From positions 496,001-560,000 of the forward strand of contig NZ_CP011071.1 in assembly GCF_000963865.1 (NCBI RefSeq): 64,000 bases of DNA, read 5' to 3'. This DNA comes from Flagellimonas lutaonensis (lineage in GTDB: Bacteria > Bacteroidota > Bacteroidia > Flavobacteriales > Flavobacteriaceae). Both the position numbers and the translations under genes were made by a program. Shown here piece by piece: positions 15,676-24,724 of this stretch (position 1 is the stretch's first letter; each line of letters opens with the position of its first letter). A model generated the notes under the pieces. It did no database searches and was not told where the DNA came from. It worked only from the letters and a program-made list of their open reading frames with translations.

Positions 15676-16556
15676 TCCTTTTCTTTTTCCAACTGTTCGC
15701 GATACAATTCTAAATTAGCTTTTATTTCATCATCTAGCTCAGGGGCTTTGACATCTTTGTATTTTTTTAACGTCTGTAGCAAAATGGAGGCCACGATTAC
15801 GCGGGCCGCTTTTTTATCGTCGGCGGGCACTACAAACCACGGGGCATGTACTTTCGAGGTTTTGTTGATGGCTTCCTCATAGCATTCCATGTACTTTTCC
15901 CATAGCTTTCGTTCTTTTAAATCTCCCGGAGAAAATTTCCAATGCTTTCGCTTCAGCCTCAGTCGCCTCAACAACCGCTGTCTTTGCTCTTCCTTTGACA
16001 GGTGAAGAAAAAACTTGAACACCACTGTGCCATTTTCGGCAATGTGCCTTTCAAAGTCGTTTATTTGCCGGTAGCGCTTTTCCCAAAACCCATCATTGAT
16101 ATCTTCCAATGCTTCGACACCAGGAATATTCTCAGAAAGTATGTACTGTGGGTGCACCTTGGTCACCAGTACATTTTCGTAATGGGTTCGGTTGAACACA
16201 CTGAACTTGCCCCGTTCGGGCAAGGCGATATAGTGTCGCCAAAGGTAGTCGTGGCTCAGTTCCAGTTCTGTGGGCACCTTAAAGCTGTGGACCTCAACGC
16301 CCCGGGCATTCAGGTCTTTGAACACCTCGCGTATAAGGCTGTCCTTACCCGCCGTGTCCATCCCCTGAAGGCACACCAATATACCATATTTGCCATGGGC
16401 ATATAACGTATCTTGAAAATCGGCCAGTTCTTTTCTAATGTCGTTCAGCTCTTTTTTCAGTTCGTCACCAGATTTATTAAAATCTTCGTGGGTATTGCGT
16501 TGTGAGAGTTTGACCGGCTCGGTCACTTGATATGCGGTAATGTCGACTTTATCCAT
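15672..16556 (-). CDS. ppk2: Polyphosphate kinase 2 family protein
   Basis: A 294-residue PPK2 enzyme, which transfers phosphate from polyphosphate to AMP, ADP or GDP. The Walker A motif is GMDTAGKDS at about residues 65-73 and the Walker B/lid region is around residues 120-130 (VFNRTHYENVLV). The spacing from the start and the length of about 290 residues fit the single-domain PPK2 nucleotide-phosphotransferase group (TIGR03709-like). Nucleotide choice cannot be read safely. It lies in the same operon as the M28 peptidase (4-base overlap), an unusual pairing. No polyphosphate-forming PPK1 is in the window. Confidence 0.93.
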   Translation of the reverse strand: MDKVDITAYQVTEPVKLSQRNTHEDFNKSGDELKKELNDIRKELADFQDTLYAHGKYGILVCLQGMDTAGKDSLIREVFKDLNARGVEVHSFKVPTELELSHDYLWRHYIALPERGKFSVFNRTHYENVLVTKVHPQYILSENIPGVEALEDINDGFWEKRYRQINDFERHIAENGTVVFKFFLHLSKEEQRQRLLRRLRLKRKHWKFSPGDLKERKLWEKYMECYEEAINKTSKVHAPWFVVPADDKKAARVIVASILLQTLKKYKDVKAPELDDEIKANLELYREQLEKEKE

Positions 16557-16740
16557 TTTGGAAATATAAACATTTTCACTGTATCGCCTTTGGCTTCACT
16601 ACCGGCATTTGGTCGAATTTTTTGACACTTTTTTGCAGCTTACAGCGTAATTGGGCTTTTTGGCGATATTTTTTTTGGGAAGCTTGCCATCGGCTTAATT
16701 TTAGGGTTCATTTATTGCGCATTGTCCCAAATCTTGCGTT

Positions 16741-17442
16741 ATGAAACAGAAACGGATCATACTTATTGTGGTGTCCTTATTGGGCTTATGGCTCATGGTT
16801 TCCTTCCGTTCCTATAGTGCTTGTGAGTTTGCCAACTCGAACATCCAGTTCGTCAAGGAGCAAACCGAAGAGGCCCTACAGGCACCCGACCTAAAATTAT
16901 CGAAATACTACGCCTACCGGGCGTTGAACAGCATCTATAAGTCAAAAAAGAGCTTTTCAGAATGTGGTTGTAAAGATGCCATTATCAATATCAATCTGGC
17001 TTCAGAAAATCTAAAGGAGGCCACAAAGGCCCATACTGTTGAAGATTTACAGGTCTTTCTACAGATTGCCATGCAGAACACCCTTAGTGGTATCAATGCC
17101 CTTAGAACCTATGGCGTGGACAAAAATAGTAAATATGGCGACGAATATCTTACCATGAACACGCATGAACTCGGGTTGCCGACCAGTGTATTGTCTGCCG
17201 AAGAGGGACAATTGGTTTCGATGCAGCGCATTGAAGAGCACCTGACCAAATTTGAAAACTCGGTGATACGTATTGTTGAAAATGTAGACTGCGAAAAGGC
17301 AAGACCCTTTATTGAACGAATGCAGAACCAAACCATTGGCAAATTGGCCAATCCAAGCCTTACGGAGAAAAAACAATACTACCACAACCGGGTGTTTGAA
17401 ATAACCGATAGGGCCCTGAAGCAATTGGTTGATTGCCACTAA
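16741..17442 (+). CDS. Exported helical protein, function unknown
   Basis: A 233-residue protein with an N-terminal signal or anchor (KRIILIVVSLLGLWLMVSF) and a mostly helical mature part. Five cysteines (in SACEF, the ECGC pair, VDCEK and the terminal VDCH) suggest disulfides in the periplasm. The block SKYYAYRALNSIYKSKKSFSECGCKDAIININLASENLKEA repeats a helix-turn-helix pattern. It stands alone between PPK2 and a convergent response regulator gene (2 bases between the stops). Probably lineage-specific to Flavobacteriia; I do not recognise a named family. Confidence 0.8.
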   Translation: MKQKRIILIVVSLLGLWLMVSFRSYSACEFANSNIQFVKEQTEEALQAPDLKLSKYYAYRALNSIYKSKKSFSECGCKDAIININLASENLKEATKAHTVEDLQVFLQIAMQNTLSGINALRTYGVDKNSKYGDEYLTMNTHELGLPTSVLSAEEGQLVSMQRIEEHLTKFENSVIRIVENVDCEKARPFIERMQNQTIGKLANPSLTEKKQYYHNRVFEITDRALKQLVDCH

Positions 17443-17444
17443 GT

Positions 17445-18608
17445 CTACTTGCTGGCAAACAGCTTCACATCTTCTTCACTTACTTCCTTGCCACCCAAGA
17501 TGATCAAGCGTTCCACCACATTGCGCAGCTCTCTGATGTTACCGGTCCAATCATATCCCTTCAACATTTCGATGGCACCTTTTGAAAACTTCTTGGGCGC
17601 TATGCCCTGCTCTTCCGCTATTTTTTGCGCAAAATGTTCTATCAGCAAGGGTATATCGTCACGTCTTTCGTTCAACGAGGGCACCTGGATCAATATGACC
17701 GCCAAACGGTGGTAAAGGTCTTCCCTAAAGCGGCCTTCCTCGATTTCTTTCTTCAAATCCTTGTTGGTGGCAGCTACCACGCGCACATCTACTTTGATAT
17801 CCTTGTCGGAGCCCACCCGTGAGATTTTGTTCTCTTGAAGGGCGCGTAAGACCTTCGCTTGGGCCGAAAGGCTCATATCACCGATTTCATCCAAAAAAAT
17901 GGTTCCCTTATTGGCCGTCTCGAACTTGCCCGCCCTATCTTTGACAGCCGATGTAAAGGCACCTTTTACATGGCCGAACAGCTCGCTCTCTATCAGTTCA
18001 GAGGGAATGGCGGCACAGTTCACCTCGATAAACGGCGCCGAAGACCGTGCACTTTTTTGGTGAATCCAATGGGCCACCAATTCTTTACCCGTACCATTTG
18101 ACCCAGTGATCAATACACGGGCATCTGTGGGGGCCACTTTTTCAATCATATCTTTGATGGCGGTAATGGGCTTGCTCTCTCCTACCATCTCATAGTTCTT
18201 ACTGACCTTTTTCTTCAAAATCTTGTTCTCGACCACCAGTTCTTTGCGGTCAAGGGCATTGCGAACCGTGGTCAATAGGCGATTTAGATCTGGTGGTTTT
18301 GAGATGTAGTCAAAGGCACCCAAACGCATTGTATTGACAGCCGTATCAAGGTCGCCGTGGCCAGAAATCATGATAAAGGGAATCTCAGGCTTTACCTTAC
18401 GGGCAGCCTCCAATACTTCGACCCCGTCCATCTTGGGCATTTTTATATCGCAGAGCACCAGGTCAAAGTCCTCTTTTTTGATGATTTCCATCCCTTTCAG
18501 GCCATCTTCGGCCTCTTGCACCTCGTACGAATCGCTTTCTTCGGTCAGTATCTTGACCAACACCCTTCTAATGGCAGACTCATCTTCGATTACCAGAATT
18601 TTAGACAT
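17445..18608 (-). CDS. Sigma-54-dependent response regulator lacking a Fis-type DNA-binding tail
   Basis: A 387-residue protein with a receiver domain (acidic pair EDES, phosphorylated Asp54 in LVLCDIKMPK, and the conserved Lys in ISKP) and an AAA+ sigma-54 activation domain with Walker A ITGSNGTGKELVAH, the sigma-54 contact loop GAFTSA (canonical GAFTGA) and the arginine finger region. It ends right after GYDWTGNIRELRNVVERLIILGGKEVSEEDVKLFASK, the end of the AAA+ domain. The Fis-type helix-turn-helix of NtrC is absent, so it cannot bind DNA in the usual way. No histidine kinase is adjacent; the next gene is an outer-membrane protein. Confidence 0.93.
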   Translation of the reverse strand: MSKILVIEDESAIRRVLVKILTEESDSYEVQEAEDGLKGMEIIKKEDFDLVLCDIKMPKMDGVEVLEAARKVKPEIPFIMISGHGDLDTAVNTMRLGAFDYISKPPDLNRLLTTVRNALDRKELVVENKILKKKVSKNYEMVGESKPITAIKDMIEKVAPTDARVLITGSNGTGKELVAHWIHQKSARSSAPFIEVNCAAIPSELIESELFGHVKGAFTSAVKDRAGKFETANKGTIFLDEIGDMSLSAQAKVLRALQENKISRVGSDKDIKVDVRVVAATNKDLKKEIEEGRFREDLYHRLAVILIQVPSLNERRDDIPLLIEHFAQKIAEEQGIAPKKFSKGAIEMLKGYDWTGNIRELRNVVERLIILGGKEVSEEDVKLFASK

Positions 18609-18617
18609 AGTATCCTT

Positions 18618-19496
18618 TTAAAAAATTGATATTTTGAATCCTCCCCTAAGATAAAGATTCGCCTCTCTATTCAACAAAAAAACATCGACACGTTTGTTAT
18701 CCCTCAATTTGCCCTCTTGTTCAATGGAGCCGCCCAGCAAAGTATAGAAGGACATCATCTTTGAGAGATTGAACTGGTAGCCCACCGCGCCCACCAGGGT
18801 CGATAACGAGATCCGGGTGCCTATACGGCCGTCGGGCAACAATATGTCATCTTGTAGGTTGATAAAGTATCCATCCAATAATAGTGCCAATTGCAATGTG
18901 TGGCGGTCTGTAATATGATATTTGAAGTTTGAACGGGGAATGCCCAGGGTGTAAGACCATTTTGGGTGGAACCGCCGGTAATAGCTGATCAGGGGCAATG
19001 GAAAAGGAAGGCCCGTGGTACTATTGTAAGAAAGCCCCAGCACCAACCTGAATGGTACTTCGGCATCCATACGCTCTTTCCATAGGGTGGCCGTGGCATT
19101 GATAAAGAAGTCTTTGGTGACCACGCCATCAAGAAGGTTCGAGGCCAATCTGGGCGTGGCAATGGTAATAAGGCGCCAATTGTCGTTCCATCTGGTGATA
19201 TAGCCCAAGTTCATGTCCATCACATGAAGAACATCTATCTGCTCTGTATCAAAGGGTTGGGGCCGCGAGAAGTCAATTTCAAAACGATTGTACTCACCAC
19301 CGATCACAAAATAATCGTCGTTGCCCAATTTGATGGGCACATTGAGCAATACCTTGTACCGCGACGTGCCGATGCCTGAATTGTTTTCGGGTATTCGCAA
19401 ATAATCGATACGCAACAGGTCGGTGCTCTGGGCCCGCCCCAACACACCGAACAAAATGCAGCAAAACAACACTGGAACAAGGCGGTTTTGCATCAT
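18618..19496 (-). CDS. DUF6268-like outer-membrane beta-barrel protein
   Basis: A 292-residue exported protein (signal NRLVPVLFCCILFGVLGRAQ) with alternating strands characteristic of an outer-membrane barrel and a C-terminal aromatic ending YLRGGFKISIF. The order of strands and the phrase PLISYYRRFHPKWSYTLGIPRS fit DUF6268, a Bacteroidota-specific family. Its function is unknown; a transport or assembly role is a guess. It lies 9 bases upstream of the response regulator gene and 4-base-overlaps the MscS gene, so the three form an operon. Confidence 0.75.
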   Translation of the reverse strand: MMQNRLVPVLFCCILFGVLGRAQSTDLLRIDYLRIPENNSGIGTSRYKVLLNVPIKLGNDDYFVIGGEYNRFEIDFSRPQPFDTEQIDVLHVMDMNLGYITRWNDNWRLITIATPRLASNLLDGVVTKDFFINATATLWKERMDAEVPFRLVLGLSYNSTTGLPFPLPLISYYRRFHPKWSYTLGIPRSNFKYHITDRHTLQLALLLDGYFINLQDDILLPDGRIGTRISLSTLVGAVGYQFNLSKMMSFYTLLGGSIEQEGKLRDNKRVDVFLLNREANLYLRGGFKISIF

Positions 19497-20413
19497 GGTT
19501 TTTTTGCTGCTGAGGCAATATCGATGGGCTCGTGCTGGTAAAAGTGAACATCCCGTTGTGGAAAGGGAATGGTAACATTGTGCTGTCTAAACTTTGCATC
19601 AATCGCATATCGAATCGAGCTTTTGACCTTGGGATCGCCAAAACTGTCGTTTGTGAAGAAATTGATGGAGAACAAAAGTGCCGAATCGCCAAAATCTTCA
19701 AAGAGCACAAAGGGCTTTGGGTTTTTGAATACCCCTTTCTGCTCGTGGGCCACTTCTTCCAATAACTTGGTCACCAGTTGCACATCACTTCCATAGGCCA
19801 CACCCACTGCCACCCTTTCGCGGGTCATCTTATGGTTTTGTGTGTAGTTGTATATGATATCGCTGATGAACTTGTGGTTGGGTATAATGATTACCTTATC
19901 ATCTCTGGTGATGGCTCTAGTGGTCCGCAATTTGATTTCGAAGACCTTGCCCACTTTACCGTTCACATCAACAATATCACCCATTTGAAGTGATTTATCG
20001 ATAATTATAAAAATGCCTGCAATAACATCTTGAAACAATTCTTGTAAGGCCAGGCCAAGTCCCACAAAAAGTGCGGCCGAGGCGGTGATCAAAATGGTGA
20101 TGTCGATACCCGCAGCACTCATGGTAAGCAGAATCACGGCCACATACACCACATATTTGATGAACTTGAAGACACTAATGAACTTCAATTTGTCATCTGC
20201 CTCCATTTTTCTGGTCAAAATCTGGCGAATGGTTTTCAGTAGAAAACTAGTCACAATAAAGGCCGTTATGAGCAAAAGCAAAAGCCCTACCGTAATATGA
20301 ACCGATCTATCACCTTCGCCATAATGAAAACCCCATGAAAGAAATTCTTTAATGGAGCCCCAAATATCTTCTTTGATGACCTCTTTCAGGCCTTCGTTTT
20401 GATCTTGTACCAT
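19493..20413 (-). CDS. MscS-family channel (second copy)
   Basis: A 306-residue small-conductance mechanosensitive channel with about three N-terminal helices, the pore block ITASAALFVGLGLALQELFQDVIAGIFIIIDKSLQMGD and the beta domain RAITRDDKVIIIPNHKFISDIIYNYTQNHKMTRERVAVG. The C-terminal end FRQHNVTIPFPQRDVHFYQ closes the vestibule. It is shorter than the one at 11756 and clearly a separate paralogue. It is directly upstream of the DUF6268-like barrel gene and overlaps it by 4 bases. Confidence 0.95.
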   Translation of the reverse strand: MVQDQNEGLKEVIKEDIWGSIKEFLSWGFHYGEGDRSVHITVGLLLLLITAFIVTSFLLKTIRQILTRKMEADDKLKFISVFKFIKYVVYVAVILLTMSAAGIDITILITASAALFVGLGLALQELFQDVIAGIFIIIDKSLQMGDIVDVNGKVGKVFEIKLRTTRAITRDDKVIIIPNHKFISDIIYNYTQNHKMTRERVAVGVAYGSDVQLVTKLLEEVAHEQKGVFKNPKPFVLFEDFGDSALLFSINFFTNDSFGDPKVKSSIRYAIDAKFRQHNVTIPFPQRDVHFYQHEPIDIASAAKKP

Positions 20414-20416
20414 CCG

Positions 20417-21757
20417 CTAGTATTTAAGCCATTTGAGCAGTTCGCGATAGGTCGGTTTTTTACCATACATGAGAATGCCCACACGGTAAATCTTGGCCGC
20501 CAACCATACGATGCCTATAAAAGTAACGATTAACAACAGAATTGAGGTGATCAATTGCCATAAGGGCACCCCGCCCTCGCCTATTCCACTGGGCAACCGC
20601 ATCAGCATGACAATGGGCGAGGTCAATGGAAATATGGAAAAGGCCACGGCTATGGGTCCATGCGGATTGCTAAAAACCGAAAAGAAACCGACATAAATGG
20701 CCAACATCATTGGCAATATTATCGGAAATATGAATTGTTGGGTATCGGTCTCGTTGTCAACGGCAGCCCCAATGGCCGCATAGATCGAGCTATATATCAG
20801 ATAGCCCAGCACGAAATATACAATGAACGAGACCAACAAGGTTACCCACGGCAAATCAAAAAGCTCTTGGGCATAGCGCTGCATTTCACTTTCATTGCCC
20901 GTGGCAAGTGACTGCATCTCGGGCATACCGTTTAGGGCAAGGTTCTGAGAAGAATTCAAGGCCGTCAAATCAACATCCAAAAACAGGGCCGCTACCACCA
21001 ACAATAGGGTTGCAGAAAATATCCAGATAGCGAATTGGGTAACCCCAGCCAACGAGGTGCCGATTATCTTGCCCAACATCAATTGAAAAGGTTTTACCGA
21101 TGAGATGATAACCTCGATGATACGGCTCGTTTTTTCCTCTATCACACTACGCATCACAAATCCACCGTAAATAATGATGAACATCATGATCAAATAGCCG
21201 AAACCACCCCCTAAAAAGGCCTTGAACTCATTGATGCCCTTGAGGTTCTGCCGGCCATCAAAGGTCGAGGTTCCCAAATCAAAATTTCTTTCAACTTCTT
21301 CAAACTGCTCTGAGCTGATGCCCAACGAGGTCAAACGCTCTTTTCGAAGCTCATTTTGTATGATGTCCTCTATTTCATCCAACATATAGGTGGATGGATT
21401 GTCTTTTGTGAACAAGAACGCCCCTTTTGCGGCGGCTTCGACATTCGCCGCTTGGGGAATGTGCAACAAGCCATAGTAGCCTAACGACAGGGTAGAATCT
21501 TTGGCCGCCTGCAAATCGATATCACTTATTTGCAGATAGGATGTGTTATCGGAAGCGGTGAAGTGTTCCACAAAAAATCCGCTTTCATCCAACACGGAAA
21601 TCACCCGCTTTTCACTGTCATTGATTTCGGTCAAATAGACTATGAGCAATACCATGGCCACCAACAGCAAGGGGCTCAAAAAGGTCATGACAATAAACGA
21701 CCGGTTTCTGACCTTGGCCAGGTATTCACGCTTTATGATCAATCCTAATTTGCCCAT
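20417..21757 (-). CDS. ABC transporter permease (ABC-2 / NatB type)
   Basis: A 446-residue integral membrane permease that works with the ATPase immediately upstream. It has one N-terminal helix (SFIVMTFLSPLLLVAMVLLIVY), a large extracytoplasmic loop of about 150 residues, and a C-terminal cluster of 5-6 helices, the typical NatB/ABC-2 layout. The block EEKTSRIIEVIISSVKPFQLMLGKIIG is the signature of the family. The ATG at 21757 begins MGKLGLIIKREYLAKVRNRS. A longer frame adds unrelated residues; this start overlaps the end of the ATPase gene by 13 bases. Substrate unknown; NatAB exports sodium in Bacillus. Confidence 0.92.
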   Translation of the reverse strand: MGKLGLIIKREYLAKVRNRSFIVMTFLSPLLLVAMVLLIVYLTEINDSEKRVISVLDESGFFVEHFTASDNTSYLQISDIDLQAAKDSTLSLGYYGLLHIPQAANVEAAAKGAFLFTKDNPSTYMLDEIEDIIQNELRKERLTSLGISSEQFEEVERNFDLGTSTFDGRQNLKGINEFKAFLGGGFGYLIMMFIIIYGGFVMRSVIEEKTSRIIEVIISSVKPFQLMLGKIIGTSLAGVTQFAIWIFSATLLLVVAALFLDVDLTALNSSQNLALNGMPEMQSLATGNESEMQRYAQELFDLPWVTLLVSFIVYFVLGYLIYSSIYAAIGAAVDNETDTQQFIFPIILPMMLAIYVGFFSVFSNPHGPIAVAFSIFPLTSPIVMLMRLPSGIGEGGVPLWQLITSILLLIVTFIGIVWLAAKIYRVGILMYGKKPTYRELLKWLKY

Positions 21758-22686
21758 GTACTTTTTGATTTGACCGTTTGGATGAAAATATCGTTTGCCG
21801 TGGGTATGGTCTCCTCGAAATGCACAACATTGCCGCAACGCGCCAATTGTTGCAACAATGCCGAGGTATCGTCTGTCGGAAGCTGCAAGACCATATCGAG
21901 CTGTTTTTCAGCACTGTCATAGTGCTGCTCTTTGAGTTCGAACAGGCCGTTGAGTTGGGCCAGTTTGCTTTGGTAATCATCAGTAGTCTTCAGCCCTACC
22001 TTAAAAATGTTTTTCTTGTAGGCCTTTTTGATATCGGCAAGCCGGCCGTCCAAAATCTTTTCTGATTGGTGCAGCAGGGCAATATGCTCGCACAGTTCTT
22101 CGACCGACTCCATACGATGGGTCGAAAAAATGATGGAAGCACCCTGTTCTTTAAGCCGCAAGATCTCGTCTTTGATGACATTGGCATTTATGGGGTCGAA
22201 CCCGCTGAAAGGCTCATCAAAAATAAGCAGCTTGGGCTTGTGCAGTACGGTAACGATAAACTGTATCTTTTGGGCCATGCCCTTAGAGAGTTCCTGTATT
22301 TTTCGGTTCCACCAGTCGCCTATTTCCAAGCGTTCGAACCAATAATCCAACCGTTTTTTGGCCTCAGCCTTTGACAACCCCTTTAGTTGGGCCAGATATA
22401 GGGCCTGCTCGCCCACCTTCATGCTCTTGTAGAGCCCTCGTTCTTCGGGCAAATACCCAATCATTCCAATATGTTCGGGCGCCAAGGGCTCACCATTGAA
22501 AAAGATGTTGCCGCTATCGGGATGGGTAATCTGGTTGATGATCCGTATCAAGGAGGTCTTGCCGGCACCGTTCGGACCCAATAAACCGTAGATACAATTT
22601 TCTGGAATTTGCAAAGACACTTCGCTCAAGGCTTTGTGCCCGCCATAATTCTTGGTTACCGATTCAGCAACAAGTATGTGGTTCAT
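21745..22686 (-). CDS. ABC transporter ATP-binding protein (NatA type)
   Basis: A 313-residue ATPase with the standard motifs: Walker A LLGPNGAGKTSL at about residues 34-46, Q-loop IGYLPEERGLYKSM, signature LSKGMAQKIQF (the usual LSGGQ becomes LSKGM), Walker B LLIFDEPFSGFD, and H-loop IIFSTHRMES. A C-terminal extension of about 90 residues (YKKNIFKVGLKTTDDYQSKLA) is common in NatA-like exporters. First gene of the ABC pair; the intergenic DNA to its left is a terminator-bearing region for dnaJ. Confidence 0.95.
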   Translation of the reverse strand: MNHILVAESVTKNYGGHKALSEVSLQIPENCIYGLLGPNGAGKTSLIRIINQITHPDSGNIFFNGEPLAPEHIGMIGYLPEERGLYKSMKVGEQALYLAQLKGLSKAEAKKRLDYWFERLEIGDWWNRKIQELSKGMAQKIQFIVTVLHKPKLLIFDEPFSGFDPINANVIKDEILRLKEQGASIIFSTHRMESVEELCEHIALLHQSEKILDGRLADIKKAYKKNIFKVGLKTTDDYQSKLAQLNGLFELKEQHYDSAEKQLDMVLQLPTDDTSALLQQLARCGNVVHFEETIPTANDIFIQTVKSKSTWAN

Positions 22687-22766
22687 CCAGTTAATTTTTT
22701 CAAAGATAATCCTCTTTGCGCATCACTTACCTTAAAGCAATGCCAAGGTGGTGTAAAAAACAAAAA

Positions 22767-22794
22767 CCCACCCTTAAATGGATTCAAGGATGGG
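22767..22794 (-). terminator. Terminator of the grpE-dnaJ operon
   Basis: Arms CCCACCCTT (22767-22775) and AAGGATGGG (22786-22794), 9 bp with one mismatch. Reading on the minus strand the stem is followed by T6-G-T6. It lies about 90 bases past the dnaJ stop. Confidence 0.75.
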
Positions 22795-22884
22795 AAAAAA
22801 ATTGCTATGAAAAAGAAAATTAAATATTGGTTGCCCAATATGAAATCAAATATACGTTTTTTATTTAAACCAGAACGTTAAACA

Positions 22885-23994
22885 TTATGAGAACATATCT
22901 TTCACTTTTTCAAAGAAAGACTTGTCAGATTTCTCAGGATTGGGCGCAAAATTCTGGTCGTTTCTCATACGCTCGAAAAACTCCCTTTGCTCTTTGGTCA
23001 GCTCTTTCGGTGTCCATACATTGACATGTACGAGCAGATCACCGCTGCCGTAACCGTTCAGGTTGGCAATTCCCTTGCCCCGCAAGCGCAGTATCTTGCC
23101 CGATTGTATTCCTGGTTCCAATTTGATGCGCACCTTGCCCCCAACGGTATCGATTTCTTTTGAAGTACCCAATACCGCATCTGAAATACTGATGTAGAGA
23201 TCATAGTGAAGGTTGTCTCCCTCACGTTTTAGGGTGTCATGTTCAACGGTCTCAATGGCCACCAATAAATCGCCGGGCACGCCATTGCCGAGTGCCTCGT
23301 TCCCTTTGCCAGAGACCTTTAGCTGCATACCGTCTTCGACACCGGCCGGTATTTTGATGGAAACCGTCTCTTCGGCCACTTTGAGCCCCTGTGCATCGGC
23401 ATCATTGGGTTTTTTATCGATGGTCTGACCGGCACCTCCACAGGTATTGCAGGTGGCCGATGTCTGCATCCTGCCCAGAATGGTATTGGTAATTTTAGTT
23501 ACCTGACCGCTTCCATTACAAGTCGGGCATGTTTTATATGTGACCCCGTCTGCCTGTACCTTTCGGCGCACTTTTACTTTCTTTTCAACTCCATTGGCCA
23601 CTTCTTCCAAGGTCAGTTTTACCCTGATGCGCAGGTTACTGCCCTTTACCCTGCGTTGGCCACCAAAACCGCCGAAACCACCAAAGCCACCGCCAAAAGC
23701 ACTGCCAAAGATATCACCGAACTGGCTGAAGATATCCTCCATGTTCATTCCACCACCGCCAAAACCACCGCCTTCAAAGGCGGCATGGCCAAATTGGTCG
23801 TACTTGGCACGCTTGTTTGGATCGCTCAACACCTCATAGGCCTCGGCAGATTTTTTGAACATCTCTTCCGCTTTGGCATCTCCCGGATTTTTGTCAGGGT
23901 GGTATTCCAAGGCTTTCTTTCGATAGGCCTTCTTTATCTCTGCTGCTGAGGCGTTCTTTGAGACCCCCAATATTTCGTAATAGTCTTGTTTCAT
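22885..23994 (-). CDS. dnaJ: DnaJ co-chaperone (Hsp40) with reduced zinc module
   Basis: A 369-residue Hsp40 that stimulates the ATPase of DnaK. The J-domain is residues 1-70 with HPD at 32-34. A Gly/Phe-rich linker follows (residues 75-112). The zinc module then has only two CxxCxGxG repeats, CPTCNGSG (156-163) and CNTCGGAG (182-189), where the canonical protein has four. The C-terminal peptide-binding domains ([31 protein letters not shown]) are intact. I believe the two-repeat form is common in Flavobacteriia. It lies 9 bases after grpE in one operon, with a terminator downstream. Confidence 0.96.
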   Translation of the reverse strand: MKQDYYEILGVSKNASAAEIKKAYRKKALEYHPDKNPGDAKAEEMFKKSAEAYEVLSDPNKRAKYDQFGHAAFEGGGFGGGGMNMEDIFSQFGDIFGSAFGGGFGGFGGFGGQRRVKGSNLRIRVKLTLEEVANGVEKKVKVRRKVQADGVTYKTCPTCNGSGQVTKITNTILGRMQTSATCNTCGGAGQTIDKKPNDADAQGLKVAEETVSIKIPAGVEDGMQLKVSGKGNEALGNGVPGDLLVAIETVEHDTLKREGDNLHYDLYISISDAVLGTSKEIDTVGGKVRIKLEPGIQSGKILRLRGKGIANLNGYGSGDLLVHVNVWTPKELTKEQREFFERMRNDQNFAPNPEKSDKSFFEKVKDMFS

Positions 23995-24003
23995 CGGTAC
24001 AGG

Positions 24004-24576
24004 TTAATTTCCAACCACTACTTTGGGATGCCTGATGATCTTATCACCCAACATAAAACCTTTTTCAACCACGTCGATAATTTTGCCCTTCATCTTCTTG
24101 TTGGGTGCGGCAATTTGGGTAATGGCATCATGAACTTCAGGATCAAAGGTATCTCCCTCTTTTACATCAATTTCTTTTAACCCCTTTGATTTAAGGGTTT
24201 CACGGAGTTTATTATTGATAAGCTCGACCCCCTTGAAAAGCTCTTGGTCATCTGATTTTGAAATTTCCTTCAAGGCCCTGTCAAAATCGTCCAACACGGG
24301 CAGCAAGGCGAGCATGACCTCTTGCCCAGCAGTCTTGAAAAGCTCCATGCGCTCTTTTGAGGTGCGTTTCTTAAAGTTTTCGAATTCCGCAAAAAGGCGC
24401 AAAAACTTATCCTTTTCTTTGGCAAGCTCATCATGCAGTTGTTGCTCAGCAGAGGCTTCGGCATCTTGTTGTTCATTTTCCCCAACCGTTTCCGGATTGT
24501 TTTCAACGGTGGTATCCTCCATATTTTGCCCTTGTTGGTTTTCTTCCATCTCTTGAACCTTACTTTTTTTGCTCAT
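24004..24576 (-). CDS. grpE: GrpE nucleotide exchange factor
   Basis: A 190-residue cofactor that releases ADP from DnaK. Long N-terminal acidic, coiled-coil region (about residues 1-75, with many E, K and Q), then the four-helix and beta domain with RLFAEFENFKKRTSKERMELFKTA and LLPVLDDFDRALKEI. The C-terminal beta block ends EVHDAITQIAAPNKKMKGKIIDVVEKGFMLGDKIIRHPKVVVGN, complete. The ATG at 24576 (MSKKSKVQEMEEN) was preferred; the TTG/ATG 48 bases upstream adds hydrophobic residues unlike GrpE. First gene of the grpE-dnaJ operon. Confidence 0.96.
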   Translation of the reverse strand: MSKKSKVQEMEENQQGQNMEDTTVENNPETVGENEQQDAEASAEQQLHDELAKEKDKFLRLFAEFENFKKRTSKERMELFKTAGQEVMLALLPVLDDFDRALKEISKSDDQELFKGVELINNKLRETLKSKGLKEIDVKEGDTFDPEVHDAITQIAAPNKKMKGKIIDVVEKGFMLGDKIIRHPKVVVGN

Positions 24577-24724
24577 AGGTCTCTCTCTTAATAAGTCAAT
24601 TTGAAGCGGCAAAAGTATTGCCAATTGTTTAAAAATGTCAAAATGTCACCGTTTTTTGTCGAAAAATCGGTCAAGACAGCGTTTGTCATCAACAATCACA
24701 CTAGTTGGAAGTCAAGAAAAGTAA

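Noticed and set aside
22807-22881. Small lysine-rich frame of 24 codons between the ABC ATPase gene and dnaJ
   Set aside because: No -7 element, no relative in the window, composition simply reflects AT-rich DNA around the dnaJ terminator.
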